Positions 1 to 7,591 of a DNA stretch of 12,316 bases are shown piece by piece; positions within the stretch are counted from its first letter, which is position 1; every line of letters starts with the position of its first letter. Source of the DNA: CAZIRO01 sp964541595 (GTDB lineage: Bacteria; Acidobacteriota; HRBIN11). Position numbers and translations under genes: made by a program. The stretch covers positions 1 through 12,316 of the forward strand of contig CAZIRO010000080.1 of NCBI GenBank assembly GCA_964541595.1, read 5' to 3'. Under the pieces are notes generated by a model. It had not been told where the DNA came from, ran no database searches, and saw only the letters and a list, made by a program, of their open reading frames with translations.

Positions 1-89
1 TTCACGGCACACATGCCCTGATCTGGAGCGTTCTTCAGCAAACTGAACTGCTCTGCTATATCTCAACGGATTCTGCGAGGAGATTGGGA

Positions 90-425
90 ATGAACTCTAC
101 AGATGAAAGGAATCATGACACTCTGGTGGTTTGTTTTTTTGAGGACATCGCACAGGAAAAATTTATCAGTGCCTTTCTTCAACGCGTCGCCCGGCAAGCC
201 GGCATTCCGATCCAAATTGAGATTCGCAATGCGCAGCACGGAAGCCGCGTATGGAATGAACTGCTTGACTACTTGCGAGATCTGCAACGGGGAGATGCGC
301 GGACACCCGACACCCGGGACCTGGGACCTGGGACCTGGGACCTGAGACCTGAGACCCGACACCCGGTGTCCACCGGTCCATCCCCTGTCCCATTGCCTGT
401 CCCGATCTCAGCTACCTCTGATTGA
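90..425 (+). CDS. Hypothetical protein, probably a truncated TOPRIM-like domain
   Basis: The frame gives 111 residues from the ATG at 90, which has GAGGAG at 77-82, 7 bases upstream; a TTG at 84 is too close to that site. Residues about 10-70 look like real protein: hydrophobic strand LVVCFFED, then a helix QEKFISAFLQRVARQ, then a strand with IQIEIRNA. The strand-Glu/Asp-helix order resembles the start of TOPRIM-type proteins that often follow AAA ATPases (family knowledge, not tested). From about residue 71 the frame runs through the heptamer repeat at 316-357 and becomes Pro/Gly/Asp-rich low complexity up to the stop, so the original C-terminus appears lost or replaced. The same frame is open upstream to the window edge, so it could instead be the tail of a longer gene. 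Function not assigned. Confidence 0.45.
   Translation: MNSTDERNHDTLVVCFFEDIAQEKFISAFLQRVARQAGIPIQIEIRNAQHGSRVWNELLDYLRDLQRGDARTPDTRDLGPGTWDLRPETRHPVSTGPSPVPLPVPISATSD
303..411. repeat. Intergenic repeat element, copy 1
   Basis: Contains, in order: CACCCGGGACCTG at 311-323, which recurs at 2356-2368; a tandem heptamer run; the hairpin CCGGTG-TC-CACCGG at 363-376; and a 28-base tail at 384-411 beginning CCTGTCCCATTGCCTG and ending CGATCTCAG. The tail differs from copy 2 (2410-2437) at one base. It lies at the 3' end of the preceding frame and directly in front of the umuD promoter. Seen directly; its role is unknown. It could be a decayed non-autonomous mobile repeat or a terminator-bearing spacer. 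Confidence 0.8.
316..357 (+). repeat. Tandem heptamer repeat, six units
   Basis: Four GGGACCT units (316, 323, 330, 337) are followed by GAGACCT (344) and GAGACCC (351). The period is 7, not 3, so the reading frame crossing it encodes a changing Gly/Pro/Asp-rich pattern. Such an array is prone to slippage. Confidence 0.9.
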
Positions 426-450
426 TCCCTCCACAAAATTTCACTATAAT
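422..450 (+). promoter_or_regulatory. Sigma70-type promoter for umuD-umuC
   Basis: TTGATC at 422-427 and a perfect TATAAT at 445-450 are separated by 17 bases. Transcription would start near 457, about 31 bases before the umuD ATG. The promoter begins 11 bases after the end of repeat copy 1 and overlaps the stop codon of the preceding frame. I see no clear LexA box (neither CTG-N10-CAG nor GAAC-N4-GTTC) on or beside it, so SOS control is not shown. Confidence 0.75.
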
Positions 451-487
451 TTCACCCATCGGACAATGCCGCACGGGAGAGACCATC

Positions 488-946
488 ATGCATGTCCTGT
501 TTCCATCATGGTACACCGTTCCGGTATCCCCGGGGACCCGGTGGCGTACCCTACCCTGCGTCGGCGTCGTACCGGCCGGGCCTCCGCGAGACGTCACGCC
601 GGTGTTGACCGAGGTGGACGTTCCGGACTGTTTCGGACACGGACGGGATCTCGTCGCCCTGCAGGTCATGGGGGACTCCATGGAACCCCTGGGCATCCGT
701 GCGGGTGACCTTCTGATCGTTCAACGCCACGTATCCGTGCGTCCCGGTGATATTGTCGTCGTCGCGACACCCGAAGGGTGGACGGTCAAACAGTGGCAAC
801 CGCATCGATACCACGTTCGCCTGCACGCGGCACATCCGGACCATGCGGATCGCGAATGGTCCCTGCGGGAGATCACAGTATGGGGCGTGGTCATCGGCAT
901 CTTCCGGCGTGATCCTCACACCGTTCGGATACATCGACGGCCATGA
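488..946 (+). CDS. umuD: UmuD-like S24 self-cleaving peptidase
   Basis: 152 residues. UmuD is cleaved by itself on RecA filaments, and the product UmuD' joins UmuC to form the translesion polymerase Pol V. The sequence has the expected layout: an Ala30-Gly31 cleavage site in VVPAGPP, the catalytic serine in GDSM (Ser64), and the general-base lysine in TVKQW (Lys101). The Ser-Lys spacing of 37 equals that of E. coli UmuD (Ser60/Lys97). There is no N-terminal helix-turn-helix, which argues against LexA. The ATG at 488 is chosen because GGGAGA at 475-480 lies 7 bases upstream and the TATAAT lies at 445-450; an open frame back to 422 would start inside the promoter. The stop overlaps the umuC start as ATGA, so the two are translationally coupled. 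Confidence 0.9.
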   Translation: MHVLFPSWYTVPVSPGTRWRTLPCVGVVPAGPPRDVTPVLTEVDVPDCFGHGRDLVALQVMGDSMEPLGIRAGDLLIVQRHVSVRPGDIVVVATPEGWTVKQWQPHRYHVRLHAAHPDHADREWSLREITVWGVVIGIFRRDPHTVRIHRRP

Positions 947-2241
947 AACGGCGTGTGACCTGGTGGCTTTACCTGGACATGGACGCGTTCTACGCGGAGG
1001 TTGAGCGTCGGGACCATCCGGAATGGCGGGGACGTCCCGTCATCGTCGGGGGCAGTCCGGCCGGTCCGGACCGGGGCGTCGTGGCCAGTGCCTCCTATGA
1101 AGCGCGACGACGCGGAATTCGCGCCGGCATGCCGATGTGGTACGCGCGACGACTCTGTCCGGACGGTATTTTCGTGCGGCCGCGTTTCGCTCGCTATACG
1201 GAAGCCTCTCTGGAAATCGTCGCATATTTGCGGCGATTCTCTCCGGAGGTGCATGTCCTCTCCATCGACGAGTGTCTGGTGAATCTGACGGACGTACACA
1301 CCAGCCGGGGCCATCCACGCACGCTCGCTGACGCCATCCGGCAGACCATTGCACGTCAACTGCGTCTCCCCTGTACCGTAGGACTGGCCCGGACCATGCT
1401 GGTCGCCCGTGTAGCCGGCAAGTGCGCCAAACCGCAGGGACTGTTCTGGATCCCGCACGGACGCGAACCGGAATTCCTTGCACCCCTCCCCGTAGACGTG
1501 CTACCGGGCATCGGCCCGCGCACGCGTGCGCGACTCGGGTTACTCGGCATCTGGCGTATCGGCCAGATTCTCACCACCGCACCGGATCGCCTGCACGCAG
1601 TCATCGGCACCCGCTGGTGGGTACTGCCGCTCATGGCACGCGGCGAAGATCCGCCCCGTGCGACCCCACCGGTTCCCTGGCCGAAAAGCATGAGCCGCAC
1701 CGTGACACCTCCGGTGAGCGTGGCCGAAACACGCATTTTCTGGGGCATCCTGCACTGGCTGGTAGAGGAAGTCACCTGGAGGATGCGTCGGGCCGGTCTG
1801 GTAGCCCGCAGCGTGACCGTGCGCTGGCAGTACACTGACATGACCGTATGCATCTGGCAATCTCCCCTGCCCTGGCCCACCGCGCTGGGCCGCGCGTTAT
1901 ACCCCTGGTTGCGCACCTGTCTGGCCCCGCGTGTTGCCTGTCCGCCGCCGATCCGTCAGATCGGTGTGGCGTTCGACGATCTGGCGCCCCTGTGTCTGCC
2001 GCCGATACTGCTCGCGCCCATGCGGGCACACCTCCACCGGTGGACGCAGGTGCAACGGGCCGTGGATCGCCTGCGGCAGCGGTATGGATTCTTCACCGTT
2101 CTATCCGGGGACATGGCGCGGTGGTTGCTGAAACACCGGGAATTTCAGTCCGAACTGTCCCCGCTTGCGCACTGGGCACTTGACCATCGGTGTCCGGCCT
2201 CGGGGACGGGGGACAGGAGACGGAAGGCCGACATCCCGTAG
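943..2241 (+). CDS. umuC: Y-family translesion DNA polymerase, UmuC/DinB type
   Basis: 432 residues, close to the 422 of E. coli UmuC. It would copy past DNA lesions as the catalytic partner of the UmuD just upstream. Visible motifs: YLDMDAFYAEVE with catalytic Asp12 and presumed steric-gate Tyr17; RGVVASASYEARRRGIRAGMP, the family finger motif; SIDE with Asp109 and Glu110; and a helix-hairpin-helix at about residues 185-205 (VLPGIGPRTRARLGLLGI). The little-finger domain follows. I see no obvious clamp-binding QxxLF-type peptide near the C-terminus. The last 15-17 residues (from about Pro418) are encoded by repeat copy 2, so the natural end may have been shorter. ImuB and DinB are less likely because of the UmuD partner and the intact acidic residues. 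Confidence 0.9.
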   Translation: MKRRVTWWLYLDMDAFYAEVERRDHPEWRGRPVIVGGSPAGPDRGVVASASYEARRRGIRAGMPMWYARRLCPDGIFVRPRFARYTEASLEIVAYLRRFSPEVHVLSIDECLVNLTDVHTSRGHPRTLADAIRQTIARQLRLPCTVGLARTMLVARVAGKCAKPQGLFWIPHGREPEFLAPLPVDVLPGIGPRTRARLGLLGIWRIGQILTTAPDRLHAVIGTRWWVLPLMARGEDPPRATPPVPWPKSMSRTVTPPVSVAETRIFWGILHWLVEEVTWRMRRAGLVARSVTVRWQYTDMTVCIWQSPLPWPTALGRALYPWLRTCLAPRVACPPPIRQIGVAFDDLAPLCLPPILLAPMRAHLHRWTQVQRAVDRLRQRYGFFTVLSGDMARWLLKHREFQSELSPLAHWALDHRCPASGTGDRRRKADIP

Positions 2242-2437
2242 GACGGGGATATTGCACGGCCGGGAGGAACCCACGGTGTCCATTCGGCTGTGCGATGTCC
2301 CCGTCCCATGAGATGCCCCGTCCCCTGTCTTCCGTCTCCCGTCCCGGATACCCGCCACCCGGGACCTGAGACCGGTGGCCACCGGCACACCTGTGGATCC
2401 GGTGGTTCTCCTGTCCCATTGCCTGCCCCGATCTCAG
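2202..2437. repeat. Intergenic repeat element, copy 2
   Basis: A longer relative of the element at 303-411. It starts inside the end of umuC with heptamers GACGGGG, GACAGGA and GACGGAA at 2205-2225. An inverted set (CCCCGTC, CCCTGTC, TTCCGTC, TCCCGTC) lies at 2316-2343. Then come CACCCGGGACCTGAGACC at 2356-2373, the palindrome CCGGTG-GC-CACCGG at 2372-2385, and the 28-base tail at 2410-2437, which is 27/28 identical to copy 1. The middle part holds a long hairpin (2241-2306). It fills most of the umuC-rmuC gap. Apart from the promoter near 2453-2481, nothing else is seen in that gap. Confidence 0.8.
2241..2306 (+). repeat. Long hairpin (22-bp stem) after umuC
   Basis: The arms 2241-2262 and 2285-2306 pair along their whole length if G-T wobbles are allowed, leaving a 22-base loop. 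At the two positions where the outer 17-base arms differ from perfect complements, the change gives G-U rather than a mismatch in + strand RNA, so the RNA fold is kept. The hairpin starts at the last base of the umuC stop. It could terminate or stabilise the umuDC message, though no T-run follows. Confidence 0.7.
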
Positions 2438-2452
2438 GATTGCAAATACGAC

Positions 2453-2481
2453 TTGCATCTCCGTCGGGGACCGCATACCAT
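2453..2481 (+). promoter_or_regulatory. Possible promoter for rmuC
   Basis: TTGCAT at 2453-2458 and TACCAT at 2476-2481 are separated by 17 bases. A second -35-like TTGCAA lies at 2440-2445. The site starts 16 bases after repeat copy 2, mirroring the repeat-then-promoter order in front of umuD. The -10 match is only moderate. Confidence 0.4.
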
Positions 2482-2513
2482 AGCCGCAGACAGACAATGC
2501 ACGGAGCCACTGC

Positions 2514-3962
2514 ATGGCGCCCGAAGCGACCTGGGTCATCCCCCTGTGCCTGGGCATTCTCATCGGCTGGATGGTCACCTGGTGGTGGTACCGCCGTCAG
2601 ATCCTGCACCTGCATGAAGAACGCGTGCAATGGAAAACCCTGGCCGAGCAGTTAACCCGCCAGAGCGAAACCGATCGCCAGACCATTGCCATATTGCGCG
2701 AACAGATCACTGCCGAGCAACAACGACGCGTGGCTGCTGAAACGCAGGTGCGGACACTCCGTGAGGCGGAGCACTACCTTCGGGACACGTTCCAGGCCCT
2801 TGCGGCAGAAGCCCTGACCCGACAGCAACAATCGTTTCTGGAACAGGCACGGCAACTGCTGGACCGCGTGCAACGGGACACCACGCTGACCATGACCGAG
2901 CACCGCCATCAGGTCGAGCAACTCATCGGTCCCATCCGGGAGAGTCTGGAACAGGTCCGGGCTTCCGTGGAGACCGTTGAGAAACAACGGATCCGGGATT
3001 TCTCGACCCTGCGGACCCAGATCGAACAGCTGATGACCCTCGAGGAGTCGTTGCGCAAAGAGACCGAACGACTGGTGCGGACACTGCACCACCCGACCCA
3101 GATCGGTGTCTGGGGTGAAATACATCTGCAGCGGTTGATCGAACTCGCGGGCATGGACCGGTACTGCGATTTTTCCGTTCAGGAGACCCTGACCGATACG
3201 ACCGGGGAACGCAAACGTCCGGACGTGATCATTCGACTGCCGAACGACCGCGTGGTTCCCATCGATGTGAAAGTCCCGATTACTTCATTCGTTCAGGCCA
3301 TGAACTGTTCGGATGAAACCGAACGTCAACACCGTTTAAGGGAACACGTCCAGGCCCTGCGATCCCATATCCGCACGCTTTCTGAACGCGCGTACTGGCG
3401 ACAGTTTTCCGAACGCATCGATTTCGTCATCATGTACCTGCCCGTGGAGGGGCTGCTCCAGACCGCCCTGAAGACGGATCCGGACCTGCTTCAATATGCA
3501 TTCCAGCGGAACGTCATTCTCGCCACGCCTTCCGTGATGATGGCCACCCTGCGTGCCATCGCTTACGGGTGGCAGGAACGCAAACTGGCCGAAAACGCCC
3601 GCAGAATCGAAGCCCTCGGGCAGCAAATGTATGACCGCCTGGTGACCTTCACCGGGTACCTCACGAAACTCGGGGAACGGCTGCGTCAGACCGTTGAAGT
3701 GTACAACGACGCGGTGGGTTCGTTTGAACGTCGCCTGATCGTGGCCGCACGTCGTTTTCTCGACCTGGGAGTGGGATCGGACCGCGTACTGTCGGAGATC
3801 GAACCCCTTGCGATCCAGGTGCGGTCGATACCGGCAGGCATCGTCCATGCCGAACCCGTATACCCGATGGGACACGGTCAGGCGCGTGATGACGATACTT
3901 CGACCGGAACGGAACACACGCCGGCGGATCCGCAGACCTCGGAAGACAACGGTCAGGAATAA
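2514..3962 (+). CDS. rmuC: DNA recombination protein RmuC
   Basis: 482 residues, typical for the family. RmuC limits recombination between short inverted repeats and is thought to be a nuclease of the PD-(D/E)XK fold. Residues about 6-26 form a membrane anchor (IPLCLGILIGWMVTWWWY). Residues about 30-195 are a long coiled coil rich in Gln/Glu/Arg. The conserved core starts at GVWGE (198-202) and includes RPDVIIRLP (Asp237) and VPIDVKVP (Asp251, Lys253), the likely metal-binding and catalytic acid-lysine set, then FVIMYLPVEG and VILATPSVMMATLRAIAYGW. The C-terminal 35 residues are acidic, polar and probably disordered. The ATG at 2514 has GGAG at 2503-2506. It faces nrdJ convergently and is the third genome-maintenance gene after umuD and umuC. 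Confidence 0.95.
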   Translation: MAPEATWVIPLCLGILIGWMVTWWWYRRQILHLHEERVQWKTLAEQLTRQSETDRQTIAILREQITAEQQRRVAAETQVRTLREAEHYLRDTFQALAAEALTRQQQSFLEQARQLLDRVQRDTTLTMTEHRHQVEQLIGPIRESLEQVRASVETVEKQRIRDFSTLRTQIEQLMTLEESLRKETERLVRTLHHPTQIGVWGEIHLQRLIELAGMDRYCDFSVQETLTDTTGERKRPDVIIRLPNDRVVPIDVKVPITSFVQAMNCSDETERQHRLREHVQALRSHIRTLSERAYWRQFSERIDFVIMYLPVEGLLQTALKTDPDLLQYAFQRNVILATPSVMMATLRAIAYGWQERKLAENARRIEALGQQMYDRLVTFTGYLTKLGERLRQTVEVYNDAVGSFERRLIVAARRFLDLGVGSDRVLSEIEPLAIQVRSIPAGIVHAEPVYPMGHGQARDDDTSTGTEHTPADPQTSEDNGQE

Positions 3963-3970
3963 AATCTGCG

Positions 3971-4000
3971 GGCCCGCTCCGGGGGGCGGAAGCGGGCCCA
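3971..4000 (+). terminator. GC hairpin after rmuC
   Basis: GGGCCCGCT at 3971-3979 pairs perfectly with AGCGGGCCC at 3992-4000, with two more C-G pairs inside if one A bulges. It starts 9 bases after the rmuC stop. No T-run follows, so it is either a non-canonical terminator or an mRNA 3'-end stabiliser. Confidence 0.55.
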
Positions 4001-4323
4001 CGTGTCAGGGGGCTTCAGGGGGTGATGAAGCGGGGTTTGCGAGGGAGTGTGTTGCGGTCACGGTATGGGTGCACATACCAGGGGTGCATGGGAGGGGCGG
4101 GTGCGTAGAGAGAATGACAGGAGATCGGGCGCCCATGTGAGGCTCCCGGCCCAGCCGCGTATACCGTTTTCGCCCGAGCACGATCCCGACGATCCGGTCA
4201 ATTCTCTCGTCCATTACCCACGTCCTGTCACATGGACGGGTAATTCGGGATACATGCGGCCGTCCCGTCGTTCACGATGAGGCCACTGCATCCTCCGGGA
4301 CGACGACGATCCCGTCGTGCTGC
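4001..4323. other. Convergent intergenic spacer between rmuC and nrdJ
   Basis: No convincing gene. The left part is G-rich on the + strand, with G-runs at 4009-4013, 4019-4022, 4032-4035 and 4043-4045. Small hairpins: GCTTCA/TGAAGC (4013-4018 with 4026-4031) and GGTATG/CATACC (4062-4067 with 4074-4079). A larger one pairs ATTACC plus CGTCC (4213-4218, 4221-4225) with GGACG plus GGTAAT (4234-4244) around an 8-base loop. This last one lies about 80 bases past the nrdJ stop and could end its transcript, though no T-run follows on either strand. Confidence 0.5.
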
Positions 4324-7300
4324 TCATGAACACCCCAGTGAGTTGCCGCAGTTCAAACATCGATAACACGATCCATTGCGCACAGTAATGTGGCCACACC
4401 GGTCGCATATCGGTGCGTCCCGCATGGCCGCACGCGCGAGCTGATTGACACCCGCGGCATAGACGACGGTTCCGCCAGCGTCCGCACCGTTGCCCTGTGT
4501 TCCCAATGCAGTGTCGGTGGCTTCTGTTTGGGGAGAAAGCGGCCGGGACTCCTTGATGGCTTCTTCCGGGGGTACATGCGCGAGATCGTATCGTTTCAGG
4601 TATTCAATGCCCAGCACCCGAAAGATATAATCAATGATCGATGTGGCGAATTTCACATGCGGATGACCCTCGACCGGTCCCTGGGGTTCAAACCGGGTAT
4701 AGACGAACGCATCGACAAACTCTTCCAGCGGCACACCGTATTGCAGTCCCAGTGAGATGGCAATGGCAAAACAGTTCAGCATGCTGCGGAATGCTGCCCC
4801 CTCTTTGTGCATATCGATAAAAATCTCACCCAGCGTTCCGTCTTCATACTCGCCGGTACGCAAATAGATCTTCTGACCGGCCACCCGGGCTTCCTGGGTA
4901 AATCCGTACCGTTTTTTCGGCAGTCGACGACGCTGCAAACGAGGTCGTGGTGTGTCGACAGGTCCGGCAGCCGGTTTCACTGCACTCCCCGGATCCGTTT
5001 CCCGCTTGCGACCCGTACTCAGCGGTTGAGACGCTTTGCAACCGTCACGGTAAACGGAAATACACTTAATGCCCATTCGCCACGCTTCCACATAGATACG
5101 CTCTATATCTTCGACGGTGGCTTCGTGCGGAAGGTTCACGGTCTTGCTGACACCACCACTCAGGAACGGCTGGACGGCCGCGATCATGCGCACATGGCCC
5201 ATGGGTTCAATATACCGCGTTCCATGCGGACCGCATCGGCTCGCACAGTCAAATACCGGCAAATGTTCGGGGCGCAAATGCGGTGCACCTTCCAGTGTTT
5301 GATGACCGCAGATCCAGTCGCTTGCCGCCTCGATTTCCGCATCGGACCAGCCGAGCGCACGCAAGAGGGAAAAACCGGGTTGCTGATACTGTTCCGGGGT
5401 GAACCCGAGGTGCTGGAGCGTCGATTCAGGGATCATTCCGGGGACGAAGAGCGATTCCAGGTCCATGACCTGCGGGATGCGTTGTTCAAGTTCCCGAATC
5501 TCTTCGTCAGTCAGACCCCTGGTCTTCAGGGCTTCGCGATCGATGTAGGGTGCTCCCTCGAATGTGCCGTGCCCGAGTAAGTACGCCATCATGTCCCGAA
5601 TCTGGGATTCGGTGTATCCAAGTCGACGGAGCGCCAGCGGAACGGCTCGATTGACGATCTTGAAGTATCCACCACCCGCGAGTTTTTTGAACTTCACCAA
5701 TGCGAAATCGGGTTCCACGCCGGTCGTATCGCAGTCCATGAGCAGACCGATCGTTCCGGTGGGTGCAAGTACGGTCGCCTGCGCGTTGCGGTATCCGTAC
5801 TGATGCCCCAGCGTGAGCGCAGTATCCCAGACCTCCCGGGCGGCCCGCGCGATCGGTTCGGGAAGATATTGCACATCCAGCGCATACGCTGCCTGGCGAT
5901 GCATCTGGATGACGTTCAACATCGGCTCGCGATTGCGTGTAAACTCCGCAAACGGTCCCTTGCGCGCGGCCATCAGCGCAGACATTGTATACGCCTGTCC
6001 GGTGAGAATGGCCGTTAACGCACCTGCCCAGGCACGGGCGGCATCACTGTCGTACGGCAGTCCGAGCATCATGAGCAGCGTACCCAAGTTCGCATATCCG
6101 AGACCCAGCGGACGCAATCGATGGCTGTTTTCGGCGATCTTTCGCGTTGGATAGGAAGAGAAATCCACGAGGATCTCCTGCGCCAGAAAGAAGATGTTGA
6201 TCGCATGGCGGTACGCATCGAGATCGAATGTGCCGTCCTCGCGCAGGAACTTCGTGAGGTTCAGGGAAGCGAGATTACACGCCGTATCATCCAGGAAGAT
6301 GAATTCCGAACAGGGATTCGTGGCGTTGATGCGACCGGTGTTTGGACAGGTATTCCAGCGGTTGATCGTCGTGTCAAATTGGACTCCCGGATCGGCACAA
6401 CGCCATGCCGCTTCGGCAATTTTGCGCATGAGATCACGTGCGCGATACGTCTTCCAGACTTCGCCGGTCGTGCGCAACCGGGTTTCCCATACCCCGTCGT
6501 TGAGATACGCCTCCATGAACGCGTCCGGAATACGAACGGAATTGTTCGAGTTCTGGCCGGAAACTGTCCGGTACGCCTCGCCGTTAAAATCGGCCGGATA
6601 CCCCTCCCGGATGAGTGCCCAGGCTTTTTCTTCCTCTTTGACCTTCCACCAGATGAAGTCCTCGATCTCGGGATGATCCATGTCGAGGATCACCATTTTT
6701 GCCGCACGCCGCGTGGTCCCTCCCGATTTCGTGGCTCCTGCGGCCCGATCAAAGACCTCCAGAAACGACATCAATCCGGAAGACGTACCACCCCCGGAGA
6801 GTTTTTCCATATACCCGCGGATTTTCGAAAAATTCGTTCCTGTGCCGGACCCGTACTTGAACACACGGGCCTCGTTTTTCACAAGATCGAAGATGGACAT
6901 CAGATCGTCTTCAACGGACTGGATAAAGCATGCGGAACACTGCGGATGTTCGTATGCCGTTTGTGTTTGCTCCACGCATTGCGTCTGGGGATTCCAGTAC
7001 CAGTTCCCGCCGCTCCCCTCGATCCGGTATGCGTGCCATAAGCCGCAATTGAACCATACCGGTGAGTTAAACGCACCGATCTGATGCAGTAACATGTATT
7101 TCAATTCATCCTCGAAGATCTGGGCCTCTTCCGGCGTGGCAAAATACCCTCCCTGCGCTTCCCCGGCCAGGCGAATCGTGTGAGCAATGCGCTGAATAAC
7201 CTGTCGGATGCTCCATTCATGTCCCCGGTCCGGGACCCCGGCTTTACGAAAATATTTGGAGGCCAGAATATCGGTGGCCAGTTGGGACCACGTCTTCGGG

Positions 7301-7566
7301 ACCTCGACATCGTCCATTTCAAAGACAACCTGGCCATCCGGGCTCAGGATCCGTACCGAACGGAGTTCATATTCCACCGTATCGAACGGGTCGACACCCT
7401 CCCGTGTATAGAATCGTCGAATGGGCAAACGAACCGCAGACGGTTCTGGTGATACGGGATGCGGGGCAACCATGGGGGGCTGCCGATGAACGGGCGCCTG
7501 GCCGTGATCAAGTTCCGTAGAATGCGTGGTTTCCTGCACCGGAAGCACATCCACCTGATCTGCCAT
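4324..7566 (-). CDS. nrdJ: Adenosylcobalamin-dependent (class II) ribonucleoside reductase
   Basis: 1080 residues. It reduces ribonucleotides to deoxyribonucleotides using a radical made from coenzyme B12, needing neither oxygen nor a small subunit. NPCSE (417-421) holds the thiyl-radical Cys419 and Glu421. Cys213 in SACF and Cys430 in ACNLASLNL are the likely redox pair by comparison with class II enzymes. GSGTGTNFSKIR, SGGTTRRAAKM and LAPTGTIGLLMDCDTTGVEPD are family motifs. After a Pro/Arg-rich linker (about 880-920) comes a TSCPD domain, then a C-terminal cysteine set at 1054, 1057, 1067, 1070, 1073 and 1079, which could bind zinc or pass on reducing power. The ATG at 7566 is chosen for the strong GGAGGAGGGG at 7573-7582; the open frame back to 7707 would overlap the promoter. 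No intein is seen. Confidence 0.95.
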   Translation of the reverse strand: MADQVDVLPVQETTHSTELDHGQAPVHRQPPMVAPHPVSPEPSAVRLPIRRFYTREGVDPFDTVEYELRSVRILSPDGQVVFEMDDVEVPKTWSQLATDILASKYFRKAGVPDRGHEWSIRQVIQRIAHTIRLAGEAQGGYFATPEEAQIFEDELKYMLLHQIGAFNSPVWFNCGLWHAYRIEGSGGNWYWNPQTQCVEQTQTAYEHPQCSACFIQSVEDDLMSIFDLVKNEARVFKYGSGTGTNFSKIRGYMEKLSGGGTSSGLMSFLEVFDRAAGATKSGGTTRRAAKMVILDMDHPEIEDFIWWKVKEEEKAWALIREGYPADFNGEAYRTVSGQNSNNSVRIPDAFMEAYLNDGVWETRLRTTGEVWKTYRARDLMRKIAEAAWRCADPGVQFDTTINRWNTCPNTGRINATNPCSEFIFLDDTACNLASLNLTKFLREDGTFDLDAYRHAINIFFLAQEILVDFSSYPTRKIAENSHRLRPLGLGYANLGTLLMMLGLPYDSDAARAWAGALTAILTGQAYTMSALMAARKGPFAEFTRNREPMLNVIQMHRQAAYALDVQYLPEPIARAAREVWDTALTLGHQYGYRNAQATVLAPTGTIGLLMDCDTTGVEPDFALVKFKKLAGGGYFKIVNRAVPLALRRLGYTESQIRDMMAYLLGHGTFEGAPYIDREALKTRGLTDEEIRELEQRIPQVMDLESLFVPGMIPESTLQHLGFTPEQYQQPGFSLLRALGWSDAEIEAASDWICGHQTLEGAPHLRPEHLPVFDCASRCGPHGTRYIEPMGHVRMIAAVQPFLSGGVSKTVNLPHEATVEDIERIYVEAWRMGIKCISVYRDGCKASQPLSTGRKRETDPGSAVKPAAGPVDTPRPRLQRRRLPKKRYGFTQEARVAGQKIYLRTGEYEDGTLGEIFIDMHKEGAAFRSMLNCFAIAISLGLQYGVPLEEFVDAFVYTRFEPQGPVEGHPHVKFATSIIDYIFRVLGIEYLKRYDLAHVPPEEAIKESRPLSPQTEATDTALGTQGNGADAGGTVVYAAGVNQLARAAMRDAPICDRCGHITVRNGSCYRCLNCGNSLGCS

Positions 7567-7591
7567 AATGCACCCCTCCTCCGTATGGGAT

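Noticed and set aside
316..357. CRISPR array
   Set aside because: The units are 7 bases with no spacers and there are no cas genes; it is a simple tandem repeat.
422..487. Upstream extension of the umuD frame
   Set aside because: It begins at the promoter -35 and runs through the -10; the ATG at 488 gives UmuD of the expected length with a Shine-Dalgarno sequence.
420..487. LexA/SOS operator before umuD
   Set aside because: No CTG-N10-CAG or GAAC-N4-GTTC palindrome is visible at the promoter.
4005..4214. Possible 69-residue gene on the - strand downstream of nrdJ
   Set aside because: The first half looks faintly protein-like, but the second half is low complexity, the ribosome binding site is weak and the start overlaps a hairpin. 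Not supported without homologues.
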